A DNA stretch of 64,000 bases. Source: an uncultured Clostridium sp. (lineage in GTDB: Bacteria; Bacillota; Clostridia; TANB77; CAG-508). Positions 55,349-64,000 of this stretch are shown here, piece after piece. Location: the NCBI GenBank assembly GCA_948465565.1, contig CAOJXR010000001.1, forward strand, positions 372,001 through 436,000. Direction: 5' to 3'. Made by a program: the position numbers and the translations under genes. The stretch's first letter is position 1; each line of letters opens with the position of its first letter. Under the pieces are notes generated by a model. That model searched no databases. It worked only from the letters and a program-made list of their open reading frames with translations, and had not been told where the DNA came from.

Positions 55349-57404
55349 CTACTCCCCATTAACATTCCTATCAAACTGCACCTCAGTTGCAACAAAATAA
55401 ATACCATACACAAAGCAAAACATACCAAGTATAATCACAATATTCATAAGAATCTCCTCAAAAGTAACAGCCATTCTAAAAACGCTACCAACAATAAAAA
55501 TAACAGGAACACTAACTAAAACAGGCACAAGCATAGGAAGCACAAAATACAAAAATATCTGTTTAAAAATCAGCTGATTCATCTCAAGCTCATCCATTCC
55601 AAGCTTTTTCAACAATTCATATCTATACTTATACTTCTCAGAATCACTAAGTTGTTGAATAGCAAGAAGAGTAGCCGCACCCATCACAAAAATCAAAGCA
55701 ACATAAAAAGCCAAAAATGAAATTATCGCAAAAAATGACTTTGTCTCACTCATCCTTTCACCTCTTGTCTTAACATTAGCAAGAGGAATATTCACAACAT
55801 ACTCTTGTTCCTCACCATTATAGTCACCTTTAATCTTCTCTTCTTTTTTTATAATAAACTCACATAATCCATCATAAAACTTCTCATCTGTAATCTCTTC
55901 TGTCTGGCAAGCCAACTTATATCTAAAATCAATCCCAGCATATTCTCCATTCTCTATAAGTTTCTCAAGTCTCTTCTCCTCACCTAACAATAACTCCCTA
56001 AAACTATCAGGAACAATAATTGTATATACATATCCATTAAAACCAACTATCGCAAAATCTTCATCCCTCACCTCTTTTATCTTCATATTTTTTCCCGCTA
56101 TCTCAATATTTGCATTACCATCAACATTTATAAATTTTTCTACATTCTTTTGAGCAGTTCTAAGAACATGAACAACAATCTCATCATCAGCGATGCTCAC
56201 CTTCTCATATCCAAGAATATCCCTCAACTTATCATAATCACTTGAAAGCAACACACACGTTGGGCTATACATAAGAGCATCTTCAAACACCGTTCCATCA
56301 AAAGCCTTATTTAAATTTGTTTCTCCAATATAATATGACCTATACTCATGCATACCCTTTACTCTAGCATTTTCCTCAATATACTTTTTATAATTTGAAA
56401 AATCCCCATCAACCGAACTCACCATAATCTCATAAGGATACCCCATCTTAAGCTCATTATTAAGCATATTATTCGTAAGAAGTGCCACATTTCCACCAAT
56501 CAATATAAATGAAAACATTACAGCAATCGTTCCCATTGTAATTCCCATAGTATTTATCTTAGAAGTCAAATTTCTATATAAAAACATATTATTTCCATGA
56601 TATTTTCTATTCTTATTTTCCAAATATACCTTCACAATAAACCTAGAAATACCAACATAAAACAAATATATTCCAATAATCAACATCCCCAAAGCAAGTC
56701 CAATAACACTAACACTCATATCGTCAAGATTATCGAATTGGTTTTTAGTAATAAACACTGCACCAATTAATAATAAAATTGAAACACAAAAAGCAAAAAC
56801 ATTTCCCTTAAAATTCTTTATCACAGTATTTTCATTTTTCTTATTCGCATATAACAAATCATATACTTTCGTCTTTTTAATCTTTCTCCTACAATTCAAT
56901 AAAACCAAACCAAAAATACCAAAAAAGTATAATGCAGTTATAATAATAGCCTCAACACTAAAAAACATTTTTATCCCATATGCATGATTAAACAAATTCA
57001 TAATAATCGAAGTAAAAAATTGATATAATGCTGTTCCGCACACCAAGTCCAATAACAAAAGCTATCGCACCAATAACAATATTTTCTAATGTAAACATAT
57101 TACTAATCGATTTTTTCTCAATTCCCAAAATCTCATAAGTTCCAAACTCTTTGCTACGTTTCTCAAGCATAAAACTCATCGTATAATTAATAATCCAAGC
57201 CATAATTAAAACAATAATAAAACTAATTGCATGTATAGCAGTTGAAAAATCCTCCATATATGAAGAAAGTTCCTTAATATCTTCAGAACTAGCAATTAAG
57301 TTAAACGCGTACATCAAAGAAACAGAAATAATCACAGTTATAAAATAAATAATATAATCCTTAGCCTGTCTTTTAGCATTTCTCAAAGATAACTTACCTA
57401 ACAT
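55349..57404 (-). pseudogene. Bce-type ABC transporter permease (FtsX-like), one-base frameshift
   Basis: Two frames make one gene. Deleting one base at 57043-57044 joins IVIGAIAFVIG-L to VCGTALYQFFTSIIMNL, giving 684 residues. The protein has about ten membrane segments and a large extracellular domain between the seventh and eighth, as in BceB/VraE. The N-terminus (LGKLSLRNAKRQAKDY) is typical. Start is ATG 57404 or 57413, within the ATPase gene end, behind GGAGG. It should work with the ATPase upstream to free targets from peptide antibiotics. Confidence 0.86.
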
Positions 57405-58161
57405 CTCTTGCATCACCTCCAAGAAGTGCCAAAACATTTAAAATTTCATCATAAAACTCTTTTCTCTGCTTGTCACCCTTTTCAATCTTATTAAAAATCT
57501 TTCCATCCTTCAAAAATAAAATTTTACTACAATAACTTGCAGAAAGAGGATCATGAGTAACCATCAAAATAGTAGCATTCATATTTTTATTCATATCTTC
57601 CATAATCTCAAGCAATTGCTTAGCAGACTTACTATCTAAACTTCCAGTAGGCTCATCAGCAAGAATAAGTTTAGGCTTATTCACAATCGCCCTTGCAGCA
57701 GCACACCTTTGTTTTTGACCACCAGAAACCTGATAAGGATACTTATTCAAAATATCTTCAATCCCAAGATTTTTAGCAATTTTTAAAACCTCTTTATCAA
57801 TATCAGACATCCTCATCTTATTAATTGTCAAAATCAATGCAATATTTTCCTCAATAGTAAGAGTATCTAACAAATTAAAATCCTGAAAAACAAATCCCAA
57901 ATTATGGCGTCTAAATTTACTAATCTCTGACTCCTTTATCTCTGTAATATCCTGGTCTTCTAAATAAATATGTCCTGAACTAACATTATCAATCGTTGAA
58001 ATACAATTCAAAAGAGTAGTTTTACCGCTTCCACTAGCGCCCATAATCCCTATAAACTCGCCATCTTCAACATCAAAACTAATTCCATCAATTGCTTTCG
58101 TAATATTATCCCTATTACCATAATATTTCTGTATATTATCAACTCTCAATACCTTTCTCAA
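57394..58161 (-). CDS. Bce-type ABC transporter ATP-binding protein
   Basis: About 255 residues from TTG 58161 (8 nt after AAGGAGG). Walker A is GASGSGKTTLLN, the signature is YQVSGGQKQR, Walker B is KLILADEPTGSLDS and the H-loop is ILMVTHDP. MacB/LolD/BceA type. It pairs with the frameshifted permease and is preceded by the cognate two-component genes. Confidence 0.95.
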   Translation of the reverse strand: MRKVLRVDNIQKYYGNRDNITKAIDGISFDVEDGEFIGIMGASGSGKTTLLNCISTIDNVSSGHIYLEDQDITEIKESEISKFRRHNLGFVFQDFNLLDTLTIEENIALILTINKMRMSDIDKEVLKIAKNLGIEDILNKYPYQVSGGQKQRCAAARAIVNKPKLILADEPTGSLDSKSAKQLLEIMEDMNKNMNATILMVTHDPLSASYCSKILFLKDGKIFNKIEKGDKQRKEFYDEILNVLALLGGDARDVR

Positions 58162-58257
58162 AGTACATACCTCCTTCACTTTCTATATTCAAAGTTTACA
58201 CCACTTCACAGCAACTTCATATAGAACAAGTTTGCAATAATATTACAGAAATGTAAT

Positions 58258-59253
58258 CTAACTTCTTGGAATATCTAAACAAATCTTAGTATATTCCCCT
58301 TCTACGCTCTCCGCAAAAATCCCAATATTAAGTTCCTTACATAATTTCTTACACAAAAACAATCCAATCCCTGTTGACCTTTTCTGATTTCTACCATTCG
58401 TACCAGTAAAACCCTTATCAAAAATTCTATCAATCTCACTCTTCTTAATCCCAACACCATTATCACTTATAGACAACCTTACACTATCATCTATCACACA
58501 CGCTTCAACAGCCACACAAGAACCAGTATCTCTCTTATACTTAATAGCATTAATCATAATTTGATTCAATATAAACTCAAGCCACTTCTCATCCGAATAT
58601 GCTATCACATCAATATCTTTAACTTCCACCTTCATATTACTTTGTATCATAAGTTTTTTATTTCTTGAAATAACTGTTCTCACAGCATCTCCCAAATTCA
58701 CTTCCTTAATCATAAAATCATTAGAAACCTGTTCCATTCTCGCATAAAAAAGAGCTTGCTCAACAAAATTATTTATCTCCTCAATCTCCTCATCAATCTT
58801 ATTTGTTACCTCAAGCCTATTATTTTCACACAAAAGCTTAGCAGAAGTAATTGGAATCTTAATCTCATGAACCCAGCTCTCAATATATTCCTTATACTCT
58901 TTACTCATCATCCTAGCATTTGCAACATTCTCAAGCATTGATTTATTAACCTTTTTAAGAATCTTATAATATGCCAAATTTTCCTCTCTTCTAGGTTTAT
59001 CCATCACTTCACTCAAAAGGTACTTTTCATCCAAGCCATCAAGCATAATATCCAAATTTCTCAAATATCTATTCTTAACAAAATAATTCACCAAAAAACC
59101 TACTGTAAAAAATAAGCATAAAATTATAACAACAAAAAATATAGCCATTTTATCTATCTGCATAGCATTCATATAACCAGCCACAACAAAACAGCACAAA
59201 ATAAAACCCAATATAAAATTTATTTTATCCTTTAAAAATTTACCAAACTTCAT
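58258..59253 (-). CDS. BceS-type intramembrane-sensing histidine kinase
   Basis: 331 residues. Two close membrane segments (about 12-27 and 37-58) with almost no extracellular loop are the hallmark of kinases that sense through their transporter. The phosphorylation box is SWVHEIKIPITSAKLL (His). The ATPase part has the N-box ILNQIMINAIKYK, the G1 box LSISDNGVGIKKSE and the F/G2 region GTNGRNQKRSTGIGLFLCK. It overlaps the regulator gene as ATGA. Confidence 0.93.
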   Translation of the reverse strand: MKFGKFLKDKINFILGFILCCFVVAGYMNAMQIDKMAIFFVVIILCLFFTVGFLVNYFVKNRYLRNLDIMLDGLDEKYLLSEVMDKPRREENLAYYKILKKVNKSMLENVANARMMSKEYKEYIESWVHEIKIPITSAKLLCENNRLEVTNKIDEEIEEINNFVEQALFYARMEQVSNDFMIKEVNLGDAVRTVISRNKKLMIQSNMKVEVKDIDVIAYSDEKWLEFILNQIMINAIKYKRDTGSCVAVEACVIDDSVRLSISDNGVGIKKSEIDRIFDKGFTGTNGRNQKRSTGIGLFLCKKLCKELNIGIFAESVEGEYTKICLDIPRS

Positions 59254-59921
59254 ATCTTATACCCTTGTCCACGTCTAGTTTCAATCAAATCATCAATTCC
59301 AATATACTTAAGTTTATCACGCAATCTAGTAACAATCACACTCAAACTATTATCATCAGCATATACACCATTATCCCAAAGAAAATCAATAATATCAGCC
59401 CTAGCAATAATTTTATCCTTATTTGAAAAGAAATAATGTAAAGTCTTCACCTCATTTTTTGTAAGTTCAAGTTCCTTTCCCTCAAACCTCACTGTAGACT
59501 TAAGAAGATTAAGTTCAATCCCCTTATACTCAAGTACACTCTCCTTATTTTCGTTAGCATAAATCCTATTCAATAAACTCTGTATACGAGCAAGCAAAAT
59601 AGGAACATTATAAGGTTTCTCTATATAATCATCGCCACCAAGCATAATTCCCTTAAGTTCATCCATTGAATTATTCCTACTTGTCACAAATATAATAGGA
59701 ACCTTAGACTTAGACCTAATTTTACTACAAATCTCATACCCACTCTTATTAGGTAAATTAATATCCAATAAAACCAAATGTGGCTGATTTTCTAAAATCT
59801 TCTCAGCCACATTCTCAAACTCAGCAATTGCTTTAACTTCATACCCACTATTTTGAAGTAATATAGTAAGCTCCTCACGAATCTCTTTATCATCTTCAAC
59901 AATAATAATTTTAAACACCAT
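59250..59921 (-). CDS. BceR-type OmpR-family response regulator
   Basis: 223 residues. The receiver has EDDKE, the phospho-acceptor Asp in LVLLDINLPNKSG, TSRN and the Lys in DYIEKPYN. The C-terminal winged helix ends VTRLRDKLKYIG followed by TRRGQGYKI. It should activate the downstream transporter genes when the kinase signals. Start is ATG 59921 or GTG 59918, both close to AGGAG. Confidence 0.95.
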   Translation of the reverse strand: MVFKIIIVEDDKEIREELTILLQNSGYEVKAIAEFENVAEKILENQPHLVLLDINLPNKSGYEICSKIRSKSKVPIIFVTSRNNSMDELKGIMLGGDDYIEKPYNVPILLARIQSLLNRIYANENKESVLEYKGIELNLLKSTVRFEGKELELTKNEVKTLHYFFSNKDKIIARADIIDFLWDNGVYADDNSLSVIVTRLRDKLKYIGIDDLIETRRGQGYKI

Positions 59922-59950
59922 TTATCTCCTAAAATCACTAATTACAAACT

Positions 59951-61144
59951 TTACTCTTTAGTCACTTTACCATAAACACCGCCACCACCAGCAGTAATAT
60001 TCATTTTTCCATCTCTAGCAGCAACAATATTTCCAGCAATCTTACTTCCTACAACACCTTCAATATCATCATAAGACAATTTATGTAAAATATTCATTTC
60101 AGTTTCAAACGCATCAAGTAACTTATCTATAGTCTTTCCGCCAAGTCCAGGAATAAATGTCAAAGGAATTTGATACACATATTCAGGTCTAAATGCAGGA
60201 CTCTTTGTATCCTCCTTATCCTTTATAACCTCAATTCTATCAAAAACACCCATAGTAATATTTCTACTATCACAAGTATCACAAACAGTAACAGGCGCAT
60301 CTCCTGGAATATTTTTCTCACAAACCTCGCAATAAGTTCTATGATACTTACCAAGCTTTGGATCCAACCCATAATTAGCTAAAATTTTTCTTCCGCCTTC
60401 ATTTTTAAGAGCCATAACAAACTCTTTAAAACTAATATTCTCAAGCTGCAATTTATTATACTCTCTTGCAATCTTAGGTAAAGAATGAGCATCAGAATTA
60501 GTCAAAAATGTCTTTGTCTCAAGCTCACTAATCTTATCAGCCAAAAAAGTATCAGAACTAAGTCCTAGCTCAATAGCAAAAACATCCTTATATTTCTCTT
60601 TAAAAATTCTCTCCAAGCGAGTAGTACAATTTCCATAAAAGCTCTTATGAGGAGTAAAAGCATGAGCAGGAACTAAAATTCCATTATACTTTTTAACAAT
60701 ATCAATTAAATCATAAGCAGAAATATCCGCTCTCTGAGAACTCAAAGTAATATTCTTAATATGAGTAGACATCTCCTTAGAAAAATTCTTAATATCTGAA
60801 AGAGTAGGAAAATAACATAAATTATGTGCACTACCTGTTTTACCATTCTCATTAATCTCAGACGTTTCAATCTCACTTCCAAGAATAATACATAATTTAT
60901 CCTTATAAATTATACCACCATCAGGAATCTCATATGCCTCACCAGTCCTCAAAAAATTCTCAATATCCTCAATAACATATGGTGACGCGCAATCAATAAT
61001 TCCAGCAATATTAACTCCCTTTCTATCAACACACTCCTTAGCAATATTAGCAAAATTCAAACTTCTAGCAGCCGTTATCTTAATTGGTTTATTATTCTCA
61101 CTTCTTCCTATGTGAATATGCATATCTGCAAATACTTCGTACAT
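59951..61144 (-). CDS. EndoQ-like PHP endonuclease
   Basis: 397 residues. The N-terminal PHP metal-binding domain is readable (VFADMHIHIGRS, ILGSEIETSE, AHAFTPHKSFYG, LTNSDAHSLPKIARE). A zinc finger (CEVCEKNI ... CDTCDSR) lies near 290-315. A helix-hairpin-helix (IPGLGGKTIDKLLDAF) and a Gly-rich C-terminus (TAGGGGVYGKV) follow. This is the EndoQ/TIGR00375 layout. EndoQ nicks DNA 5' of deaminated bases such as uracil and hypoxanthine. AAAGGAGAAGG precedes ATG 61144. Confidence 0.88.
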   Translation of the reverse strand: MYEVFADMHIHIGRSENNKPIKITAARSLNFANIAKECVDRKGVNIAGIIDCASPYVIEDIENFLRTGEAYEIPDGGIIYKDKLCIILGSEIETSEINENGKTGSAHNLCYFPTLSDIKNFSKEMSTHIKNITLSSQRADISAYDLIDIVKKYNGILVPAHAFTPHKSFYGNCTTRLERIFKEKYKDVFAIELGLSSDTFLADKISELETKTFLTNSDAHSLPKIAREYNKLQLENISFKEFVMALKNEGGRKILANYGLDPKLGKYHRTYCEVCEKNIPGDAPVTVCDTCDSRNITMGVFDRIEVIKDKEDTKSPAFRPEYVYQIPLTFIPGLGGKTIDKLLDAFETEMNILHKLSYDDIEGVVGSKIAGNIVAARDGKMNITAGGGGVYGKVTKE

Positions 61145-61177
61145 TTTACCTTCTCCTTTTACACCAACTTTTAATAT

Positions 61178-61208
61178 AAAAAAACTACACTTAACTTAAT
61201 AAATGTAG
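61178..61208 (-). terminator. Terminator of the HD-like gene
   Basis: CTACA...TGTAG stem with a long loop followed by T7 on the minus strand, between the HD-like gene and EndoQ. Confidence 0.6.
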
Positions 61209-61217
61209 CCATTTATT

Positions 61218-62018
61218 TTAATCTAATTTATCCTCTCCAATATCCTCAAGTTCAAATCCCGGCAATAATGGAGCCTCCTCAAATAATTTAAGCTTAGCCC
61301 TAGCCTTTCTAAGTTCTCCCAGTAAATCCCCACCATAATGTAATTCTTTTTCCCTTTGAGCAAAAGCCTTCTCATTTCTTTCATTTATATTATATAACTC
61401 TCTTACTGCATCCGAAATATCATTCTTAGCAACACAATTCAAATCCTTTTGAACTCTACTCAAGAGACCTAGCATAGCAATCTTAATATCTTCCATTATA
61501 TCAACAAACTCCTGAAATATTGCAAGATATCTATTATTAACTCCAGCCATATTCTTAACAGTAAGTATCTCAAGTGCCTCATCTACATCATAAGCAAGTC
61601 TATCAGTTCTATTAAGTAACAATCCACCAAATTGATCCACTAATTCCAATATATCACTTTCTTCCTCTCTTGGAACATCTGGATTCAAACCTTTTCTAGT
61701 ATGTTCAATACAGATTTTACAAAATCTATCTGAAAAACCTAACGCTCTAAAATACTCTATATAATCTTCTGGTCTCTTATTATATGGTTCATTAGAAGCA
61801 TTTTCATATTTCAAACAATCAAAAAGCAAACATGCAGTAACAACTAAATTTCTATCAACATCTAGCTTCATAACATCCATAAATTCTCTAGCAATTTCTG
61901 CTTTTAAGATAACAGATGTATTAAAATAAATATTCTGTTTTTTTCTTAAGAAATTCATAATATCTATTTTCTTTATAAAATCAGTTTCTCCTAATATAGA
62001 TTGAGCAAATGTTGCCAT
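61218..62018 (-). CDS. Degenerate HD-domain protein
   Basis: 266 residues from ATG 62018, 7 nt after GGAGG (ATG 62036 is upstream of the site). The helical pattern SVILKAEIAREFMDVMKLDV and VTACLLFDCLKYEN matches an HD-domain start, but the metal His-Asp has become Phe-Asp; a later CIEHTRKGLNP keeps a His. A coiled-coil end (ELRKARAKLKLFEEAPLLPG) closes the protein. It may be a non-catalytic HD relative. It precedes the EndoQ gene on the same strand. Confidence 0.68.
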   Translation of the reverse strand: MATFAQSILGETDFIKKIDIMNFLRKKQNIYFNTSVILKAEIAREFMDVMKLDVDRNLVVTACLLFDCLKYENASNEPYNKRPEDYIEYFRALGFSDRFCKICIEHTRKGLNPDVPREEESDILELVDQFGGLLLNRTDRLAYDVDEALEILTVKNMAGVNNRYLAIFQEFVDIMEDIKIAMLGLLSRVQKDLNCVAKNDISDAVRELYNINERNEKAFAQREKELHYGGDLLGELRKARAKLKLFEEAPLLPGFELEDIGEDKLD

Positions 62019-62116
62019 ACAAAATCCTCCACTCATATAATAATTGTATTATATGTCAGACACATTGTTTTTTCAATAAATGTAACATAATTGTAATATT
62101 TATATTTAATGTAAAC

Positions 62117-62146
62117 AAAAAAAAGAATTGCCTAAGCAATCCTTTT
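62117..62146 (-). terminator. Terminator of the small surface protein gene
   Basis: AAAGGATTGC / GCAATTCTTT hairpin with a T8 run on the minus strand. Confidence 0.85.
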
Positions 62147-62158
62147 ATATATTTTAAA

Positions 62159-62530
62159 CTAAATATTATATTTCTTTATTTTTAAATATGTATAAATAGT
62201 AGAAATAGAAGCAAATCCAATTAACACAAATAACATTGTTGTAGACTCTGCACCAGTTTCAGGTATTGTAGTATTTACAACTGTATTAGGTACATTGTTT
62301 GGTACTGTAACATTCGGTACATTTAATGCATTATTACCTGGCTGTGTAACATTATTATTGTTTGCACCTGGTGTAGATATTCCATTCATATTAGTATTAT
62401 TTGCAGAACTTCCATTGCTTGTTCCAATTGGTGTTATCTGTGCTGCAGCAAATGTTGTTCTAGCAGAACATATAATTAAAACTACCATTACAATTAATGT
62501 TAATACTTTTAACTTACTATTATTCCTCAT
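62159..62530 (-). CDS. Small cell-wall protein with sortase-like signal
   Basis: 123 residues. A signal peptide (about 1-29) is followed by an Asn/Thr/Pro-rich low-complexity stalk with N-N and PNV-type repeats. The C-terminal sorting signal is IPETG near residue 91, followed by a hydrophobic segment (TTMLFVLIGFASISTIYTYL) and a KIKKY tail. IPETG fits the LPXTG consensus with Ile for Leu. It should be linked to the wall by a sortase, none of which is seen in this window. AGAAGGAG precedes ATG 62530. Confidence 0.82.
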   Translation of the reverse strand: MRNNSKLKVLTLIVMVVLIICSARTTFAAAQITPIGTSNGSSANNTNMNGISTPGANNNNVTQPGNNALNVPNVTVPNNVPNTVVNTTIPETGAESTTMLFVLIGFASISTIYTYLKIKKYNI

Positions 62531-62690
62531 TTCTTACTCCTTCTTAGCGTATCTCTTCTAAATACACAACTATTATAACAAATACAAAAATTTAATGCAA
62601 GTTTTTTTAATATTTTTTTATATTTTTAACATTTTTTTAAAAATACTGTAAATACTAATAAAGCAAAGCATTTAAAAGAAAGGATAAACA

Positions 62691-62966
62691 ATGTTAAAAC
62701 CAAAAATAAGTTTATATTGTGAAAACGAAAATTTATTATCTACTTTCCTAAATAAATATTATAACAAAGATATACCAAATACAATGGAAGATATTTCTTT
62801 TGACAACCCAATAGAACTAGTAGATTTAATATCTGTTGTAATAGATAATACCGATAAATATCCAATTTCCGCTTGGATAAATCTTGATGAAGATATTTAT
62901 ATAAAAATCACTAATTCAAACATAAATGAAATTATCAAATATTTATATGAAAGATATCCATATTAA
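62691..62966 (+). CDS. Unknown 91-residue protein
   Basis: Acidic, no signal or membrane segment: MLKPKISLYCENENLLSTFL, NTMEDISFDNPIELVDLI, then SAWINLDEDIYIKITNSNIN. GAAAGGA precedes ATG 62691. The predicted alternation of strands and helices suggests a small alpha/beta domain. No family is recognised. Its stop codon abuts the end of dtd on the other strand. Confidence 0.7.
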   Translation: MLKPKISLYCENENLLSTFLNKYYNKDIPNTMEDISFDNPIELVDLISVVIDNTDKYPISAWINLDEDIYIKITNSNINEIIKYLYERYPY

Positions 62967-63404
62967 TCATTTTTCCAAAATAATTGTAACAGGTCCATCA
63001 TTAAGTAGCTCAACATCCATATGTGCGCCAAACTCGCCTGTCTGAACATTCTTCACTTCTTTCCTTGTTTCACTAACAAAATATTCATACAATTCATTCG
63101 CATATTCTGGTTTAGCACTATTCACAAAGCTAGGTCTATTCCCCTTCTGGCAATCAGCATACAAAGTAAATTGAGACACAATCAAAAGTTCACCATTTAT
63201 ATCTTTAATAGACAAATTCATCTTATCATTTTCATCTTTAAAAACGCGTAAATTACACAACTTTTTAACTAAAAAATCTGCTGTCTCCTTAGTATCTGAA
63301 TGAGTAACACCAAGCAAAACCAAAAAACCTTGATTGATTTTGCCTGTCACCCTATTATCAACTGTCACTTTTGCATTCTTAACTCTTTGCACAACTAATC
63401 TCAT
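62967..63404 (-). CDS. dtd: D-aminoacyl-tRNA deacylase
   Basis: 145 residues. It removes D-amino acids from mischarged tRNA. The N-terminus MRLVVQRVKNAKVTVD and the active-site motifs IVSQFTLYADCQKGNRPSF (S-Q-x-x-L) and LLNDGPVTIIL (the G-P cis-proline motif) are diagnostic. It starts one base after the stop of the zinc-ribbon gene and so is probably co-translated. Confidence 0.97.
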   Translation of the reverse strand: MRLVVQRVKNAKVTVDNRVTGKINQGFLVLLGVTHSDTKETADFLVKKLCNLRVFKDENDKMNLSIKDINGELLIVSQFTLYADCQKGNRPSFVNSAKPEYANELYEYFVSETRKEVKNVQTGEFGAHMDVELLNDGPVTIILEK

Positions 63405-63405
63405 A

Positions 63406-63963
63406 TTATTCCTCTGTCTCTTCAGTTTCTTCTGATTTAACTTCTTCTATTATAGTATTTCCAGCAACCTCAACATTTTCAGTTCCAGATTGCTCTTCTT
63501 TTTTAGCCCCACAATTTGGACAAAATACATTTTCATCAGCAATTATCTCTGAGCAACCACTACATTTTCTCTTTCCCTTAGGTATAAAAGCTTCTACTTC
63601 AATTTTTTCTTGCTCAGCACCACATTGTGGGCAAAAGCTTGTATCTATAGAAACTTCAGCCTTACAATTTGGACATACTTTCTTATTATTTAATTTTAAT
63701 ATTTCAATTTTTAATTCTTCATTCTCTTTTAATGAACAATCAATCTCATTAGTTTTTTCTTCAACAAAAGCAATTAAAGAATCATCAATTTTTCTATTTT
63801 CATAAACTTTTTTCCCAATCTCACTATATATCTTTTCTACTTTAGCATTATTATCTGAAATTGTTTTTTTGCACTTACTCTCTCTTTGAATTTTGTTTGT
63901 TGTTTCTTGTATACTACTTGTTGTTTCTGATACTTTTTTACTTAATCCCTCAAAAAATCCCAT
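63406..63963 (-). CDS. Zinc-ribbon protein with coiled-coil N-terminus
   Basis: 185 residues. The N-terminal half (GLSKKVSETTSSIQETTNKI, then KIYSEIGKKVYENRKIDDSL) is helical. Two zinc ribbons follow: CPNCKAEVSIDTSFCPQCG and CSGCSEIIADENVFCPNCG, each C-x2-C-x(10-11)-C-x2-C. An acidic, low-complexity end (EEVKSEETEETEE) closes the protein. TAGGAGA lies before ATG 63963. Function unknown; it is upstream of dtd. Confidence 0.8.
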   Translation of the reverse strand: MGFFEGLSKKVSETTSSIQETTNKIQRESKCKKTISDNNAKVEKIYSEIGKKVYENRKIDDSLIAFVEEKTNEIDCSLKENEELKIEILKLNNKKVCPNCKAEVSIDTSFCPQCGAEQEKIEVEAFIPKGKRKCSGCSEIIADENVFCPNCGAKKEEQSGTENVEVAGNTIIEEVKSEETEETEE

Positions 63964-64000
63964 AATATTCTCCTAACTTACTCTGATTTTAAATCCCTAG

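Noticed and set aside
55277..55519. Plus-strand frame near the end of the Bce permease gene
   Set aside because: Low-complexity Asn/Lys/His sequence antisense to the permease and without a ribosome site.

Overview
The window looks like chromosome of a low-GC, Gram-positive, clostridium-like bacterium. The evidence is its strong AT bias, GGAGG-type ribosome sites, and its gene set: NAD-dependent DNA ligase, an EndoQ-type PHP nuclease, a UPF0182 protein, a spore-photoproduct-lyase-like radical SAM protein, a Bce-type peptide-resistance module, a Gram-positive CpsBCD phosphoregulatory set and an LtaS-like sulfatase. The exact lineage cannot be read from the sequence alone. Most genes lie on the minus strand. 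I see no integrase, transposase, CRISPR array or phage structural gene.

Layout. 1-4.3 kb: a sigma/anti-sigma pair cut by the window edge, a polysaccharide deacetylase, a dCMP deaminase and a divergent dapA-dapB lysine pair. 4.3-7.5 kb: LtaS-like sulfatase with a eukaryote-type UDP-sugar pyrophosphorylase. 7.6-11.7 kb: accessory genes, namely a HigBA toxin-antitoxin pair with a readable promoter/operator, a small XRE regulator, an exported protein and a DUF4143 ATPase. 11.9-32.6 kb: a large capsule/exopolysaccharide locus. It runs from galE, VanZ, cpsC, cpsD and cpsB (interrupted by a peptidase E gene, a small membrane protein gene and a thioredoxin-CcdA pair), through a double-domain initiating phosphoglycosyltransferase, to glycosyltransferases, a pyruvyl transferase-ferredoxin-FrhB fusion, a Stealth phosphotransferase, Wzy, Wzx and a very large anchored glycosidase/beta-helix protein. 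32.7-36.3 kb: a TasA-like matrix module with its own SipW-type signal peptidase. 36.4-40.6 kb: unknown proteins around a striking Clp-AAA/FtsH-peptidase chimera. 40.7-43.7 kb: a RelE/Phd-type toxin-antitoxin pair, an SPL-like radical SAM protein with a Cys-rich partner, and the RNase P RNA. 43.7-50.8 kb: housekeeping genes (ligA, pgsA, UPF0182, ftsY). 50.9-55.2 kb: an ASCH-like protein, a MATE-like transporter, three tRNAs and a nucleotide-related trio. 55.3-59.9 kb: a complete Bce-type ABC transporter/two-component module. 60-64 kb: EndoQ, an HD-like protein, a small sortase-type surface protein, dtd and a zinc-ribbon protein.

How the genes work together. The capsule locus contains what a Wzx/Wzy pathway needs: an initiating transferase, chain-building transferases, flippase, polymerase, chain-length/tyrosine-kinase control and a likely trimming enzyme. 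The SipW/TasA-like operon probably exports matrix proteins. With the deacetylase and LtaS-like enzyme they make this window rich in cell-surface functions.

Two cautions. Five conserved genes (dapA, thioredoxin, ccdA, the signal peptidase, the Bce permease) are each broken by exactly one extra base, and removing that base restores a full-length family member. This looks more like residual indel errors in the assembly than decay. The most unusual protein is the Clp/FtsH chimera at 37541-39418, which is also richer in GC than its surroundings, as is the small membrane gene at 27859-28194.
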